In this document: in pieces, positions 25,701-34,364 of the stretch
Position numbering within the stretch: the first letter of the stretch is position 1
Layout of the letters: every line of letters starts with the position of its first letter
Assembly: GCA_019637435.1 (NCBI GenBank)
Contig: JAHBVO010000003.1
Span: 372,001-436,000 of the forward strand
Direction: 5' to 3'
DNA: 64,000 bases
DNA from: Candidatus Obscuribacterales bacterium
GTDB taxonomy: Bacteria; Cyanobacteriota; Vampirovibrionia; Obscuribacterales; Obscuribacteraceae
Made by a program: the position numbers and the translations under genes
The notes under the pieces: generated by a model
Databases searched by the model: none
What the model was told of the DNA's origin: nothing
What the model saw: only the letters and a program-made list of their open reading frames with translations

Positions 25701-25789
25701 GTGCGCACCCCTGAGAAGCGGCACGACCAGGCAAGTTTCACAGGTGAAACCGCGGTCGCCTGGCCTTAACGCTTCTCAGAGGCGCGCAC
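25701..25789. repeat. 89-nt multi-step intergenic hairpin
   Basis: The outer 20-base arms (25701-25720 and 25770-25789) match at 18 of 20. An inner CCAGGC/GCCTGG stem follows, then a terminal GTTTCA/TGAAAC hairpin. It fills the gap between the receiver gene (stop 25831) and the membrane-protein ribosome site. It may act as a terminator, RNase III processing site or stabilising element between the genes. Confidence 0.7.
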
Positions 25790-25830
25790 GGGCGAGACTG
25801 CGCCAGGACTGGTCGAGTGCATCAGATGCA

Positions 25831-26247
25831 TCAACCGGTACCGGCGAAGTCTCGCGTGATTTCGACCTTGCCGCGCAGCAGCAGGGAAAACAGCTCGTCT
25901 TTCGCGACTGCTCCCCGTGCCCCGGCTTCGACCATCAACTTGTTGAGCGAAGGCAGCCCGCTTATCCCGATTACGGGGATGCCGGCTGCCACCAGATACG
26001 AGGTCACTTCCGGCCCGTCGATGGGGCTGCCTTTGAGACGGAAGTCGACGAGCGCGAGCTCGTAGTCTCCGTCGCGCAACACCATCTCGGCGCCGTCTTC
26101 CGACATGAGAGTCAAACCGCTGCCGTCGGGCGACAACCGTGCTCGCACGAACCACGAGACGCCGTGATTCGTTTTCTCGAAAACGGTCATGAAAAGCTCG
26201 CCCAACATCAGGTCATCCTCGACGAAGAGGATTTTTTGTGACGGCAT
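25831..26247 (-). CDS. Single-domain response regulator receiver
   Basis: 138 aa with only a receiver domain. Acidic residues in ILFVEDDLMLGE, a phospho-acceptor Asp in LALVDFRLKGSPIDG (about residue 68), the Ser of IGISG replacing the usual Thr/Ser switch position, and the conserved Lys in GAVAKDELF. An insertion around residues 35-58 lengthens the first half compared with CheY. No output domain, so it probably acts through protein contact. It lies 36 bases after the HD-hydrolase stop on the same strand. Confidence 0.78.
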   Translation of the reverse strand: MPSQKILFVEDDLMLGELFMTVFEKTNHGVSWFVRARLSPDGSGLTLMSEDGAEMVLRDGDYELALVDFRLKGSPIDGPEVTSYLVAAGIPVIGISGLPSLNKLMVEAGARGAVAKDELFSLLLRGKVEITRDFAGTG

Positions 26248-26283
26248 AGAGCCTCCGTTCAGTGCGTGACGCAGGCGAGCTTC

Positions 26284-27108
26284 TTAGCTCGCACTGCGCC
26301 ATTCCGCGTTCTGGTAGACGAACGTCTCGCCGTTGAAGACGAGGCGGAAGTCGTAGCCGAGGTAATCGGCAGCCTTCACGCAAGCCTGGAAACGGTCGCT
26401 GTACAGACCAATGATGAGCGAGCCACCGCAGACGCGAGTGTCGATCGTCAGGTCGAGACAGATGTCGCCGAGCTTGAGGTTGTTGGCCGGCGCCGGCTTG
26501 TCGCGGAAGACGACGTCCGCCTTCTTGATGGCGAAGTTGGCGCGGTCGTGCTCGCCGCCCTTGCGCAGCGGGATCCAGGTGGCGCGGAAGATACGCAGCA
26601 CCGAGAGCACAGCAGCGCGCACGGGGCGTACACGCTCTTCGTCACCGACGCACTTGTCCGCCAGCACGACAATCGCCCACGCCGGGTCATCGAACGGCAT
26701 TTTCAGCACGATCTGCGAGCGGTGGCAGGCGACGATGCGCGCGATCCGGTTGATGACCGGGACGGGCAGCGTTTCGGTTTCGCCAGGCAGACGCAGCCGA
26801 CCGAGGTAGCCCTTGGTCCACTTCGCGCCTGCTTTGGCGTGCTCGTCGACGTCGATCGCGCGACCGATGTCGTGAAGATATGCGGCGAGCGGCACGACAA
26901 CGTCGGTCGTCCACTCGTCGAGAAAACCGGGCTTGCGCCCGTTCAGACCGGACGAGATCTTCACGGCCAGGTCGCGGACCTGTTCGGCGTGATCGATGTC
27001 GTGCTTGGTCTGGTGTTGGCTGAGCTTGTCGCCGGCCGCATAGAGAGCGGAGATTTCCGGATCCGAAAAGCACTGCGCAACAAGGAGTTTTGCTTTGATA
27101 AGCTCCAT
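26284..27108 (-). CDS. HD-domain metal-dependent phosphohydrolase
   Basis: 274 aa. HD motifs: the first His in TKHDIDHAEQV (about residues 34-44), the HD pair in AAYLHDIGRAID (about 76-87), and a later His in ACHRSQIV (about 127). This is the arrangement of HD/HDc phosphohydrolases acting on nucleotides or cyclic dinucleotides. The C-terminal 110 residues are less typical and may bind ligand. The stop codon lies in a GCGAGC/GCTCGC hairpin (26275-26292). TGAGCC/GGCTCA (27120-27135) forms a leader hairpin before the gene. A following receiver gene hints at a signalling pair. Confidence 0.78.
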   Translation of the reverse strand: MELIKAKLLVAQCFSDPEISALYAAGDKLSQHQTKHDIDHAEQVRDLAVKISSGLNGRKPGFLDEWTTDVVVPLAAYLHDIGRAIDVDEHAKAGAKWTKGYLGRLRLPGETETLPVPVINRIARIVACHRSQIVLKMPFDDPAWAIVVLADKCVGDEERVRPVRAAVLSVLRIFRATWIPLRKGGEHDRANFAIKKADVVFRDKPAPANNLKLGDICLDLTIDTRVCGGSLIIGLYSDRFQACVKAADYLGYDFRLVFNGETFVYQNAEWRSAS

Positions 27109-27135
27109 AAGACACCTTCTGAGCCCTTTGGCTCA

Positions 27136-27728
27136 CTGAATTGTTGTATAGGGAAGTTTCGTGTCCCAGAGACAACGCCGTTAAGGCACGTCATCCTGAA
27201 CGCAACTCTCGGTAACCCGCTTGCTGTGACAGTTGCAACGAATTCGCAGAACCACTACGCCGCCGAGACCAAGTGTGGTCAGAAATTCGGGGACGTCAGA
27301 GTTCGGCGATACACACGGGAGCCCATTGTGCCTCGCGTATGACCACAGACCTTGGAAGGCTAGCTTCTCGATGGTGCTGTAGTGCGCGCGCTTTGGGTTT
27401 TCCGGGATTACCTTGTTTTTGATTTGAGAGTCAGAAACACCTTCTGTGTACCAGTAATAGAAAAGTCATGACTAGTTACTTCTTGTAAATGTAAGCTCTT
27501 TACAGGAGGTAATTAGCGTTGTTTAATTCTCGGCGCCTCAACTAGCGCGGCTATCGAGGGTCTTGCGATATCGAATTCGCTTCCGATATTCGAGTTTGGC
27601 AAAGCGCTTGTCTGTTTAGTCTTCCGGGCAGAACATTGGTAGCAATAATCTCCGCGAAAGGACACTTCTTTCGATGAGTAGTTGGTAATATAGTTCTTCG
27701 CTCCCACCCAGGCTCTCTTTGCAATACC
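27136..27728. other. Intergenic region upstream of speB
   Basis: No gene found. An AGGAGG at about 27503 is followed only by very short frames. TATAGT near 27690, preceded by TTGGTAA, could be a -10 for the speB-like gene at 27729; the ribosome site of that gene is weak. Confidence 0.35.
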
Positions 27729-28955
27729 ATGACAAAAAGTTCTAAAGGTCCAAAACCAACTTCTACTGCCGATCGACAACCCATTTCGCGCGCTGCTTCC
27801 AGCGCCAAGAGCAAGGGTGGGAAGGCTGCCACGAAGGCAAAACCGTCGGCGAAAACGAAGACAACCAGCAAGGTAGCTGCTTCGAAAGCGAAAAAGGCGA
27901 CGCCGACGAAAGTCAAAAAGGTTGTGAACCGGAGCTCGAAAGTGGCTCCTAAAGCCGCTCCAAAGGCCTCGCCGAAAGTAGCTCCTGCCAAATCAGCTCC
28001 GGTGAAAGCTGCTACTAAAGCCCCGGTTGCTAAAGTTGCCGCCAAGGCAGATGAGAAATTGCCGGTATTTCTGGGATTGTCGCCCAAGTACTCATCCGCT
28101 GCCAGTGCTCGCGTTCATGTAATTCCGGTTCCCTACGAACATACGACCAGTTACAAACAGGGCACTGCTCTGGGACCGCGGGCGATTCTCGAAGCCAGTC
28201 AGGAAGTCGAGCTTTTCGACGACGAACTCTGGATTGAACCGTTCAAGATTGGCGTTCACACAGCTGAGCCGGTTGATATGGCGAGAGTTCAAAGTGGCGA
28301 ATCAAAACCGTTTCAGACTTTGTACGAAACAGTGAAGCCGCTTGTCGACAACGATAAATTTCCGCTAGTGATTGGCGGCGAACATTCGTTGACGCTTGGC
28401 GCGGTTCGCGCATGTGCCGAACGCTACAAAGATTTGTCGATTCTTCAGGTCGACGCCCATTGTGATTTGCGCCCGGCTTACGAAGGCGACCCGTATTCGC
28501 ACGCTTCGATCAGTTACCGTCTCTACGAAAGTTTGCCGAATCCGCTCATCACACAGGTCGGCATCCGGAACGTCAGCTGGCAGGAAGCGCGCTGGATGGA
28601 GACCGAAACGCCCAAGGTCAATATCTTCTGGGCGCGCATGCAGGACAAATGGAATTTCAACGAAATCGTCAATACATTATCGGACAACGTCTATCTCACG
28701 ATCGACGTGGACGGTTTAGATTCGAGCATAATGCCCTCGACCGGAACCCCGGAACCGGGTGGAATGAATTGGTATCAGCTCATGGAGCTCATCAAGCATG
28801 TTTGCGTGCGCAAAAATGTAGTGGGCGCTGATATTGTGGAACTCTCACCAATAGCCGGTCTTCATGCACCGGACTTCCTGGTTGCGAAGTTGGCGTATAA
28901 GCTGATCGGCTATCGATTTGCGCTTGAGCTGGGCGTCACCAAGAAATATGTTTAG
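27729..28955 (+). CDS. speB: Agmatinase/arginase-family enzyme with Lys/Ala-rich N-terminal extension
   Basis: 408 aa, about 100 longer than usual. The C-terminal 300 residues form the ureohydrolase fold with Mn ligands in GGEHSLTLGAVRA, VDAHCDLRPAYEG, YSHAS and TIDVDGLDSSIMP. It hydrolyses agmatine to putrescine and urea, or a related guanidino compound; the symbol reflects similarity to agmatinases. Residues 1-105 are a disordered, very basic Lys/Ala/Pro tail (KAAPKASPKVAPAKSAP) resembling histone H1 or bacterial histone-like tails. A small terminator hairpin follows the stop. Confidence 0.85.
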   Translation: MTKSSKGPKPTSTADRQPISRAASSAKSKGGKAATKAKPSAKTKTTSKVAASKAKKATPTKVKKVVNRSSKVAPKAAPKASPKVAPAKSAPVKAATKAPVAKVAAKADEKLPVFLGLSPKYSSAASARVHVIPVPYEHTTSYKQGTALGPRAILEASQEVELFDDELWIEPFKIGVHTAEPVDMARVQSGESKPFQTLYETVKPLVDNDKFPLVIGGEHSLTLGAVRACAERYKDLSILQVDAHCDLRPAYEGDPYSHASISYRLYESLPNPLITQVGIRNVSWQEARWMETETPKVNIFWARMQDKWNFNEIVNTLSDNVYLTIDVDGLDSSIMPSTGTPEPGGMNWYQLMELIKHVCVRKNVVGADIVELSPIAGLHAPDFLVAKLAYKLIGYRFALELGVTKKYV

Positions 28956-28977
28956 TTGAAAACGACTGCAAAAAAAT

Positions 28978-28999
28978 GGAGAGACCTTTCGATCTCTCC
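28978..28999 (+). terminator. Terminator hairpin after speB
   Basis: GGAGAGA and TCTCTCC form a 7-base stem with an 8-base loop, preceded by a run of A and followed by a weak T-containing stretch. It starts 23 bases after the speB stop. Confidence 0.5.
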
Positions 29000-29292
29000 T
29001 GTTAATGATTGCTAGCCGCTTTCTGTATGCTGACAGTTTTTTTGATTGCCCCGCCTGGGGATTACCTCGTTTTTGCCGTCGCCTTTTTTAGAGAAACAAC
29101 TCGACCACCCCTGACCGAGTTAGATAACAACTTGAGCGACTTAGTAAACTCTCTTCGGAATCACCCTCATAATTCCTCAGGGTCCCTAGAACAATTCCTC
29201 AACAACACCCCTGCGTCTTGGAATTTCGCTCGTTCGTTGGTAAGTGAATCTATGCGAGAACAAAAATTTCTGGACACGATTTTGGAAATTAA
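29000..29292. other. Intergenic region with an unlikely open frame
   Basis: A 97-codon frame (29009-29302, TTG start) spans this region but has no ribosome site and ends inside tadA. I regard it as chance. No repeat or promoter pair is evident. Confidence 0.4.
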
Positions 29293-29787
29293 TTGGATTT
29301 AATAATCGTGAGTGGCAAAACCTTCGATTTCCAATACTGGATGAAGCAGGCGCTGGCTGAAGCGGCGAGAGTGGCTAGCGGGTCCGTGCGTGACGTTCCA
29401 GTCGGCTGCCTGATTCTCAAAGACGATGAGATTCTCGCCAGCGGTCACAATGAGCGCGAAGAAAAACAGGACCCGACCGCTCATGCTGAACTGATTGCCA
29501 TACGATCTGCGGCTAAACAGCTTCAATCCTGGCGATTGACTGATTGCACGCTTATCGTCACGCTCGAACCCTGCGCGATGTGCGCCGAGGCGATTATTCA
29601 GTCCAGAATTTCCACACTCGTCTTTGGTGCCTACGATCCTCGCTCTGGCGCCTGCGGATCGGCGTTCAATCTTTTTGTTTCCGGTCGCAGCTATCCGTTA
29701 CCTGAAATAATCGGGGGTATAAACGAAGATGAGTGCCAACGCATGCTAGCCGAATTCTTCAAGTCTGTGAGAAACAGCCGCGAGTGA
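29293..29787 (+). CDS. tadA: tRNA-specific adenosine deaminase
   Basis: Up to 164 aa. TadA converts A34 to inosine in tRNA-Arg(ACG). Zinc motifs are HAE (TAHAELIAIRSA, about residues 62-64) and PCAMCAEAI (about 92-100), with VFGAYDPRSGACGS downstream. The start is uncertain: TTG at 29293, GTG at 29308 or ATG at 29341; alignment with the usual YWMKQALAEA opening favours one of the first two. The stop is 5 bases before the following TPR gene. Confidence 0.88.
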   Translation: MDLIIVSGKTFDFQYWMKQALAEAARVASGSVRDVPVGCLILKDDEILASGHNEREEKQDPTAHAELIAIRSAAKQLQSWRLTDCTLIVTLEPCAMCAEAIIQSRISTLVFGAYDPRSGACGSAFNLFVSGRSYPLPEIIGGINEDECQRMLAEFFKSVRNSRE

Positions 29788-29792
29788 TTGTT

Positions 29793-31763
29793 ATGAAACG
29801 AATGAATGGTGCGATCGTCGCCGTGTTGCTATCCAGCGTGGTGGCATCGAACCTGCTTCCGCTCGCGCGGGCGTCGACGCCGTTGAAACCGGCAGCTGGC
29901 TCGAGCACCGCCGGTGATGGCGAGGGTTCTGATCGGTCTGGCGAGATGAACAGCGATGTACCTCAAAATCCTCGTCTACGCAGAATCTACGATGCTCTGG
30001 TTGAGTTTCGCTCCGATGATGCTTTGACAAATCTTGTGCCCATCATCAATCAACAAGGCAAAAGAGGTTTTAAAACAGAAGCGAGTCGGCTGGCAATGGC
30101 TCGGCTTCTGGTTCTGGCTGGATATGCTTACTACATAGACGAAAATCTGGATGCCGGCATTCAGATGTTTTCGCTCGCGAATAAGCTTTGTCCGGATGAC
30201 TATGTCGCCAAATGTGGCTTGGCAAACGGCTTGCGAGATGTGCCTGACTTCGAGGCGGAAAAGAAGTTGATAGCTGAGCTCGAAGCGCTTCCGGACTCAG
30301 AGAAAAACGTAATTGTTCATATTACGCTGGCGCGGCATTATAAGCGGATTGGCGAGTACAAGAAAGCTCTCGTGCATGTGAAAGAAGTAGAAAAACTGGA
30401 TGTTGAAAAACGAGATGTTAATTCGCAGGCCCTGTATGCGCGTACGCTCATCGTTGATGGATACGGTAAACCGGCGGCGCTGAAGTTCAAAGAGGCTGCT
30501 GCAAGAACCAGCAATTTATACATGCGCGAAATTTTTCTAGCGAACGCGGCGCTGATAGAACAGAACGAAGCCGCTCAGGAAGAGCATCTTCGTAAGGCTG
30601 GCAAGCTTTACCCTGGTGACCCGATTTGGCGAACGAAACTGGCTGAGTTTGATTTCGGTCACGATCGAGAGGCGGAAGGTTTCGATCTGTTGCAGCAAGC
30701 TTTGCTAGGCAAGCGCGTTTCTGCGACCGCGTATATGAAGATGGCGAGACATCTCTGGGTGAATAAGCGCTATGACGAAGCGGAAGAGTGCATGCGGCAT
30801 TATCAAAAACGCGTTCGTGCATCGGTAGAGTCGCAGGCGTTAATAGCCGAGATCTACGATGCGAGGGGAGCCGCAGAGAAATGCGAGAAGACGTTCGATA
30901 ATGTGATTGCGCGCGATCGGTTTCAACCAGGCGCTTATGAAAACCTGGCCAAGCACTTTATGTTTAAAACGAAAACACCCGAGCGAGCACTGCCTGTGGC
31001 GGCTGAGTTCGTAAAGGCTATGCCGAATTGCTGGGCGTCGCACTTCCTGCAGGCAAAGGCTCTGAATAAGAATGATCAGTTGACGCGCGCCTCTGAAGCA
31101 GCGCAAGCGGGATTGAAACTGTTGTCTCAGCCCGCTTCGGAGTTGAATCTGTATGCCTCTCACGAGGCAGCGCATGCGCATGCCATTATCGGAGCGAAGC
31201 TGTACGTGGATGGAAAACGTGATGAGGCGCTTGCCGAGGCGAAACTGTTTAACAGCATGAAATTCAATCCGCAGCTGCCTGCCTATCTGCGAGTGATCAT
31301 AATGCGTCCAGGCAAGCTGGTTTTCGGAGATAAGCCCGAGCAGGAAAATGTCGCACTTGCTGATATGTTGCTTGAGACCGGGCGAGTCGACGAGTGCGAA
31401 AAAGAGTATCGTGAGGCGTTAAAACTGAGCGCAGACGATCAGGACATTCGTGGATATCTGCTGCATGCTCTATCGAAGAAGGGCGACTGGGGCGCGGCGG
31501 CGAAGGAAAATTTTGTGTATTCGCAACAAGTAGTGAACAAAATTCCAGCGACCGTGGACGAGTGGACAAAAGGGAAGAAGCCTGACGCGAAGCCGGTTTC
31601 CAAAGCTAGCGATGTGGAAGGCGACGCGAAGCCGGTTTCCAAAGATAAGGATGTGGAACGCGATGCGAAGCCTGTTTCCAAAGACAAGGATGTGGAATTC
31701 GATGCGAAGCCTGTTTTCACTGAGCGTGATGTGAAACGAGAGGCGAAAGCGGTTTCCAAATAA
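29793..31763 (+). CDS. Large secreted TPR protein with C-terminal 13-residue repeats
   Basis: 656 aa from the ATG at 29793; the frame is open upstream but overlaps tadA. Signal peptide (MKRMNGAIVAVLLSSVVASN, cleavage near ARAS). Residues about 70-600 are TPR-like helices (for example NVIVHITLARHYKRIGEYKK). The C-terminus consists of four full and one partial 13-residue repeats of the type DAKPVSKDKDVER, coded by 39-bp tandem repeats. The repeats are lysine/aspartate-rich and probably flexible. Likely a periplasmic or outer-membrane scaffold. Confidence 0.78.
   Translation: MKRMNGAIVAVLLSSVVASNLLPLARASTPLKPAAGSSTAGDGEGSDRSGEMNSDVPQNPRLRRIYDALVEFRSDDALTNLVPIINQQGKRGFKTEASRLAMARLLVLAGYAYYIDENLDAGIQMFSLANKLCPDDYVAKCGLANGLRDVPDFEAEKKLIAELEALPDSEKNVIVHITLARHYKRIGEYKKALVHVKEVEKLDVEKRDVNSQALYARTLIVDGYGKPAALKFKEAAARTSNLYMREIFLANAALIEQNEAAQEEHLRKAGKLYPGDPIWRTKLAEFDFGHDREAEGFDLLQQALLGKRVSATAYMKMARHLWVNKRYDEAEECMRHYQKRVRASVESQALIAEIYDARGAAEKCEKTFDNVIARDRFQPGAYENLAKHFMFKTKTPERALPVAAEFVKAMPNCWASHFLQAKALNKNDQLTRASEAAQAGLKLLSQPASELNLYASHEAAHAHAIIGAKLYVDGKRDEALAEAKLFNSMKFNPQLPAYLRVIIMRPGKLVFGDKPEQENVALADMLLETGRVDECEKEYREALKLSADDQDIRGYLLHALSKKGDWGAAAKENFVYSQQVVNKIPATVDEWTKGKKPDAKPVSKASDVEGDAKPVSKDKDVERDAKPVSKDKDVEFDAKPVFTERDVKREAKAVSK
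31584..31763 (+). repeat. 39-bp tandem repeats within the TPR gene
   Basis: Units begin at 31584, 31623, 31662, 31701 and 31740 (the last partial), exactly 39 bases apart, so the frame is kept. Central units are nearly identical and the outer ones diverge, as expected for slippage-driven expansion. Confidence 0.8.
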
Positions 31764-31766
31764 AAG

Positions 31767-33083
31767 CTAATCGTCCAGGGAAACCTGACCCCAGCCACTG
31801 GTCAGGCTTTCGCTTTGATTGATTTCGATAACCTTCCAGGTTCCCGTAATCAAACCGTCAGCGCACTCATCGAGGTGACGTGCTTGTTCCTCTCGGTGAG
31901 TGCTTTTCAGCAAGTTGGCGTAGCTCTTCAAGATTGAGAGCGTCTCCGGATGATTCGGACCGAACAGGCGCTGCTTCATTGTCATGCCGCGCTGATAGTA
32001 AGTTTCGGCGTCGTCGTATTTTCTTTGAACGTGAAAAAGCGTCGCCAGATTGTGAAGCGCGCACGACAGGTCCTTGCCTTCTTTCCCCTCGACGCTCTCG
32101 AAGGTTTCTACTGCAGTGCGAGCCAGTTTCTCGGCTTTCGGATAATCGCACATCGCGTAATAAAGCTTGGCTAGGTTGCTTGCGGCGTGTCCGACGGCTG
32201 AATGATTCTTCCCGAGCACTCGCTGTTTGATGTCGAAAGATTTTTGGAAACAACGCTCAGCGTCTTTGTACTTCTCTGCGCGCAGTGACATTTCGGCGAT
32301 TGATTCGAGAGCGTAGCAATGGTCGGGGTTGTTTTCGTCAGTGCCTCGCGCCACAGGAAGAGCCATAATCCAGATGCGGAGCGCCTCCATCGTATCGCCT
32401 TTTTGCAACGCTCTTTCGGCTTCGGCTCTGTACTGAGCGAACGTTGCGTTTGCTCCAAGTGAGAATTCGTCTGTCGACTGGGGTGGTCGAGGCGTTGATG
32501 GACTGTCGAGCTTGCTCTCTGCTACGGATTTCTCAGGCTTTTGATACGCGGCGAATGTTCCGGTTTTTTTCCATTGCTTCTTAGTCGGCATCGACGCGCT
32601 GGTGCGAAGTTGCGCAGCTTCCTGCGGCCTGCCCATGGTTTGAAGAAGGTCTGCGAAGCTGCTCAAGAGTTGCTGTACGTCAGGGTTTTGCTGTCCCAGT
32701 GTGCTGGTTTTTATGCTCAGTGCGCGGCGATAGAGCTGCTCGGCGTCCGGATAGTTGCCCTGAAGATGGTAGATGCGGGCGACGTTTCCCGCTATGGCGC
32801 CGACGTCGTGATGGTCGGGACCGAGCACGCTCTCGTATACGCGCAGAGAACGTGCTCCGTAGAACAAGGCCTCATCAAGTCTGTTGAGGAACCAGAGGCA
32901 CTCGGACAGTTTTTCCAAAGTAAAAGCTAAACGTCTGTCGTTCTCGCCGAAGTCTTCAGCCTCTTCGAGCGCCAACATCCAGGTGGCTTCGGCGAATTCG
33001 TACTTGCCTTCCAGTGTCGCTTTGTCGGCGCTGGCGACGTGCTTCGACCAATCCGCGGATTTTTTGTTTGACGCAATTGACAT
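31767..33083 (-). CDS. Kinesin-light-chain-type TPR protein
   Basis: 438 aa, no signal peptide. Two blocks of tandem 42-residue TPRs (residues about 25-155 and 215-410), of the KLC/nephrocystin kind: VGAIAGNVARIYHLQGNYPD, SAVGHAASNLAKLYYAMCDY, LSCALHNLATLFHVQRKYDD. A Pro/Ser/Lys linker (about 155-205) separates them. Probably a cytoplasmic interaction scaffold. It is convergent with the secreted TPR gene (3-base gap between stops). Confidence 0.82.
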   Translation of the reverse strand: MSIASNKKSADWSKHVASADKATLEGKYEFAEATWMLALEEAEDFGENDRRLAFTLEKLSECLWFLNRLDEALFYGARSLRVYESVLGPDHHDVGAIAGNVARIYHLQGNYPDAEQLYRRALSIKTSTLGQQNPDVQQLLSSFADLLQTMGRPQEAAQLRTSASMPTKKQWKKTGTFAAYQKPEKSVAESKLDSPSTPRPPQSTDEFSLGANATFAQYRAEAERALQKGDTMEALRIWIMALPVARGTDENNPDHCYALESIAEMSLRAEKYKDAERCFQKSFDIKQRVLGKNHSAVGHAASNLAKLYYAMCDYPKAEKLARTAVETFESVEGKEGKDLSCALHNLATLFHVQRKYDDAETYYQRGMTMKQRLFGPNHPETLSILKSYANLLKSTHREEQARHLDECADGLITGTWKVIEINQSESLTSGWGQVSLDD

Positions 33084-33366
33084 GAGGAACCTGTCCTCGG
33101 GTGCGAGGCGATGAAGTCGAGACGGCGGAATCCAGGTAAGGTGGTCGGGAGGCGACCGGAAGCGAGTCCGCTGCCGGACTCGGGTTCGAGCAGGTCAGGG
33201 TTCGGATGGTAATAGGTTATTACCCTGATTCCCGCTCTTAATATCAGATCGTATCAACGTCTCGGCGAGGCGTCAAAGCAGCACCGAAACTATTTGACCC
33301 TTGACTATGAAAACACTTCGCAGCCACGTGCTACAGATGGAGTGCTAGTTCCTCCGTGCAAACATT

Positions 33367-33605
33367 CTACTATATGACTTACTAGGCACTCCGTGCCCGG
33401 AAAACCATACAGCCTGGGCGATTAGCTAAAGGACCTGCTCGGAATAGGCGTCAAAAACGGCTCGTTGTCTACGGTACGTAGACGATTTTCGCTAATTCCG
33501 TCATCGGGTCGTAGACAACGAGCCTCTGCTTCCGAAACCACAATCGTATTAATCCAGACTATTGGGACGTCTCGGCTGTTTAGCGTATACGAAAAAATAT
33601 AGTAG
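33367..33605. repeat. CTACTATA-bounded repeat element with perfect 15-bp outer stem
   Basis: CTACTATA at 33367-33374 and TATAGTAG at 33598-33605. The nested palindrome has a perfect 15-base outer stem (33459-33473 with 33510-33524) ending in GTCTACG/CGTAGAC. A second CGTAGAC copy occurs three bases after the left arm, so the left arm can pair with either copy. The inner core holds GACG/CGTC around an AT-rich loop. This is the best-preserved single copy of the family. Confidence 0.7.
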
Positions 33606-33620
33606 GCGGGTTTGGAGGAA

Positions 33621-33663
33621 GCGGACCCGAAGCCCTCGGTTCTGAGAGGTCTTTCGGGTCCGC
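33621..33663 (-). terminator. Terminator hairpin for the minus-strand gene at 33744
   Basis: Perfect 11-base stem GCGGACCCGAA/TTCGGGTCCGC with a structured 21-base loop, located between the gene end and the TATAGTAG motif of the repeat element. Confidence 0.6.
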
Positions 33664-33743
33664 TTTGCTGGTTTACGAAGTCACTCTTCGTAACTCAGGA
33701 TCGTCTCTCGCCATCCGCAGATGCGACGGTTCTACGTTTTAAC

Positions 33744-34145
33744 TTAATGCACGAGAACGTTTAGCGTGTAAAAACTGCGACCGTTTTTGCTCGCGGGCAA
33801 GCGCACTTGAATGACTCCCTGACCGGCGCGGCGAGCGCGGAAAGCGGCAACGGTTCCGATGGGACCGCCGGGCATTTTAATAAACAGCTCGCCGCGACCG
33901 TCAGTCGCGAAGTGAGTAATTTGAATTCCCTGAGTGCTGCCCCCGCCTTGTTTTACAAACGTGAGGGTGCCGCCGCTTGCGAGATTCACTGTCGCCGGTG
34001 GGTGGTCGACGTCGACTGTGACGTTGAACATTCCGGACTGTGGCGGTACTGCGACGGCGACAGAGCCGGGATTGTTGACGATCGCGTAGGACAGGCAGGA
34101 AACGGTCATGGCGATGAGGACGCCGGTGATGATGTTGCGCTTCAT
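33744..34145 (-). CDS. Small secreted beta-rich hypothetical protein
   Basis: 133 aa from the ATG at 34145, preceded by GGAGC at a proper distance. Signal peptide or anchor MKRNIITGVLIAMTVSCLSY. The mature region is Gly/Val/Thr-rich with alternating hydrophobic residues (FNVTVDVDHPPATVNLASGG, then VIQVRLPASKNGRSFYTLNV), suggesting an Ig-like or BACON-like beta sandwich exported from the cytoplasm. Function unknown. It lies downstream of trxB on the same strand after a 219-base gap. Confidence 0.68.
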   Translation of the reverse strand: MKRNIITGVLIAMTVSCLSYAIVNNPGSVAVAVPPQSGMFNVTVDVDHPPATVNLASGGTLTFVKQGGGSTQGIQITHFATDGRGELFIKMPGGPIGTVAAFRARRAGQGVIQVRLPASKNGRSFYTLNVLVH

Positions 34146-34364
34146 GAGAAGCTCCAAAAGCTGCGCCCGTGATTACGAGCGCAAGAACTGAGCAATCGCG
34201 TCTATGCGATTCGCTAAGCGACGGACGCAACGAGCGTCCGCCGCGAGATCTGGTGGCACAACACGACAGCCGCGTGTCGTGATGTTTATGCATATCCGAA
34301 CGCTGTGCGCGTTCTGATGTTTGTTTGAATCAGGCAGTTCTGGAACGTAATGCTTATGCCTGAA

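Noticed and set aside
26266..27342. 358-codon plus-strand frame opposite the HD hydrolase
   Set aside because: Shadow frame; the HD motifs lie on the minus strand.
29009..29302. 97-codon frame before tadA
   Set aside because: TTG start without ribosome site, and it overlaps tadA; treated as chance.
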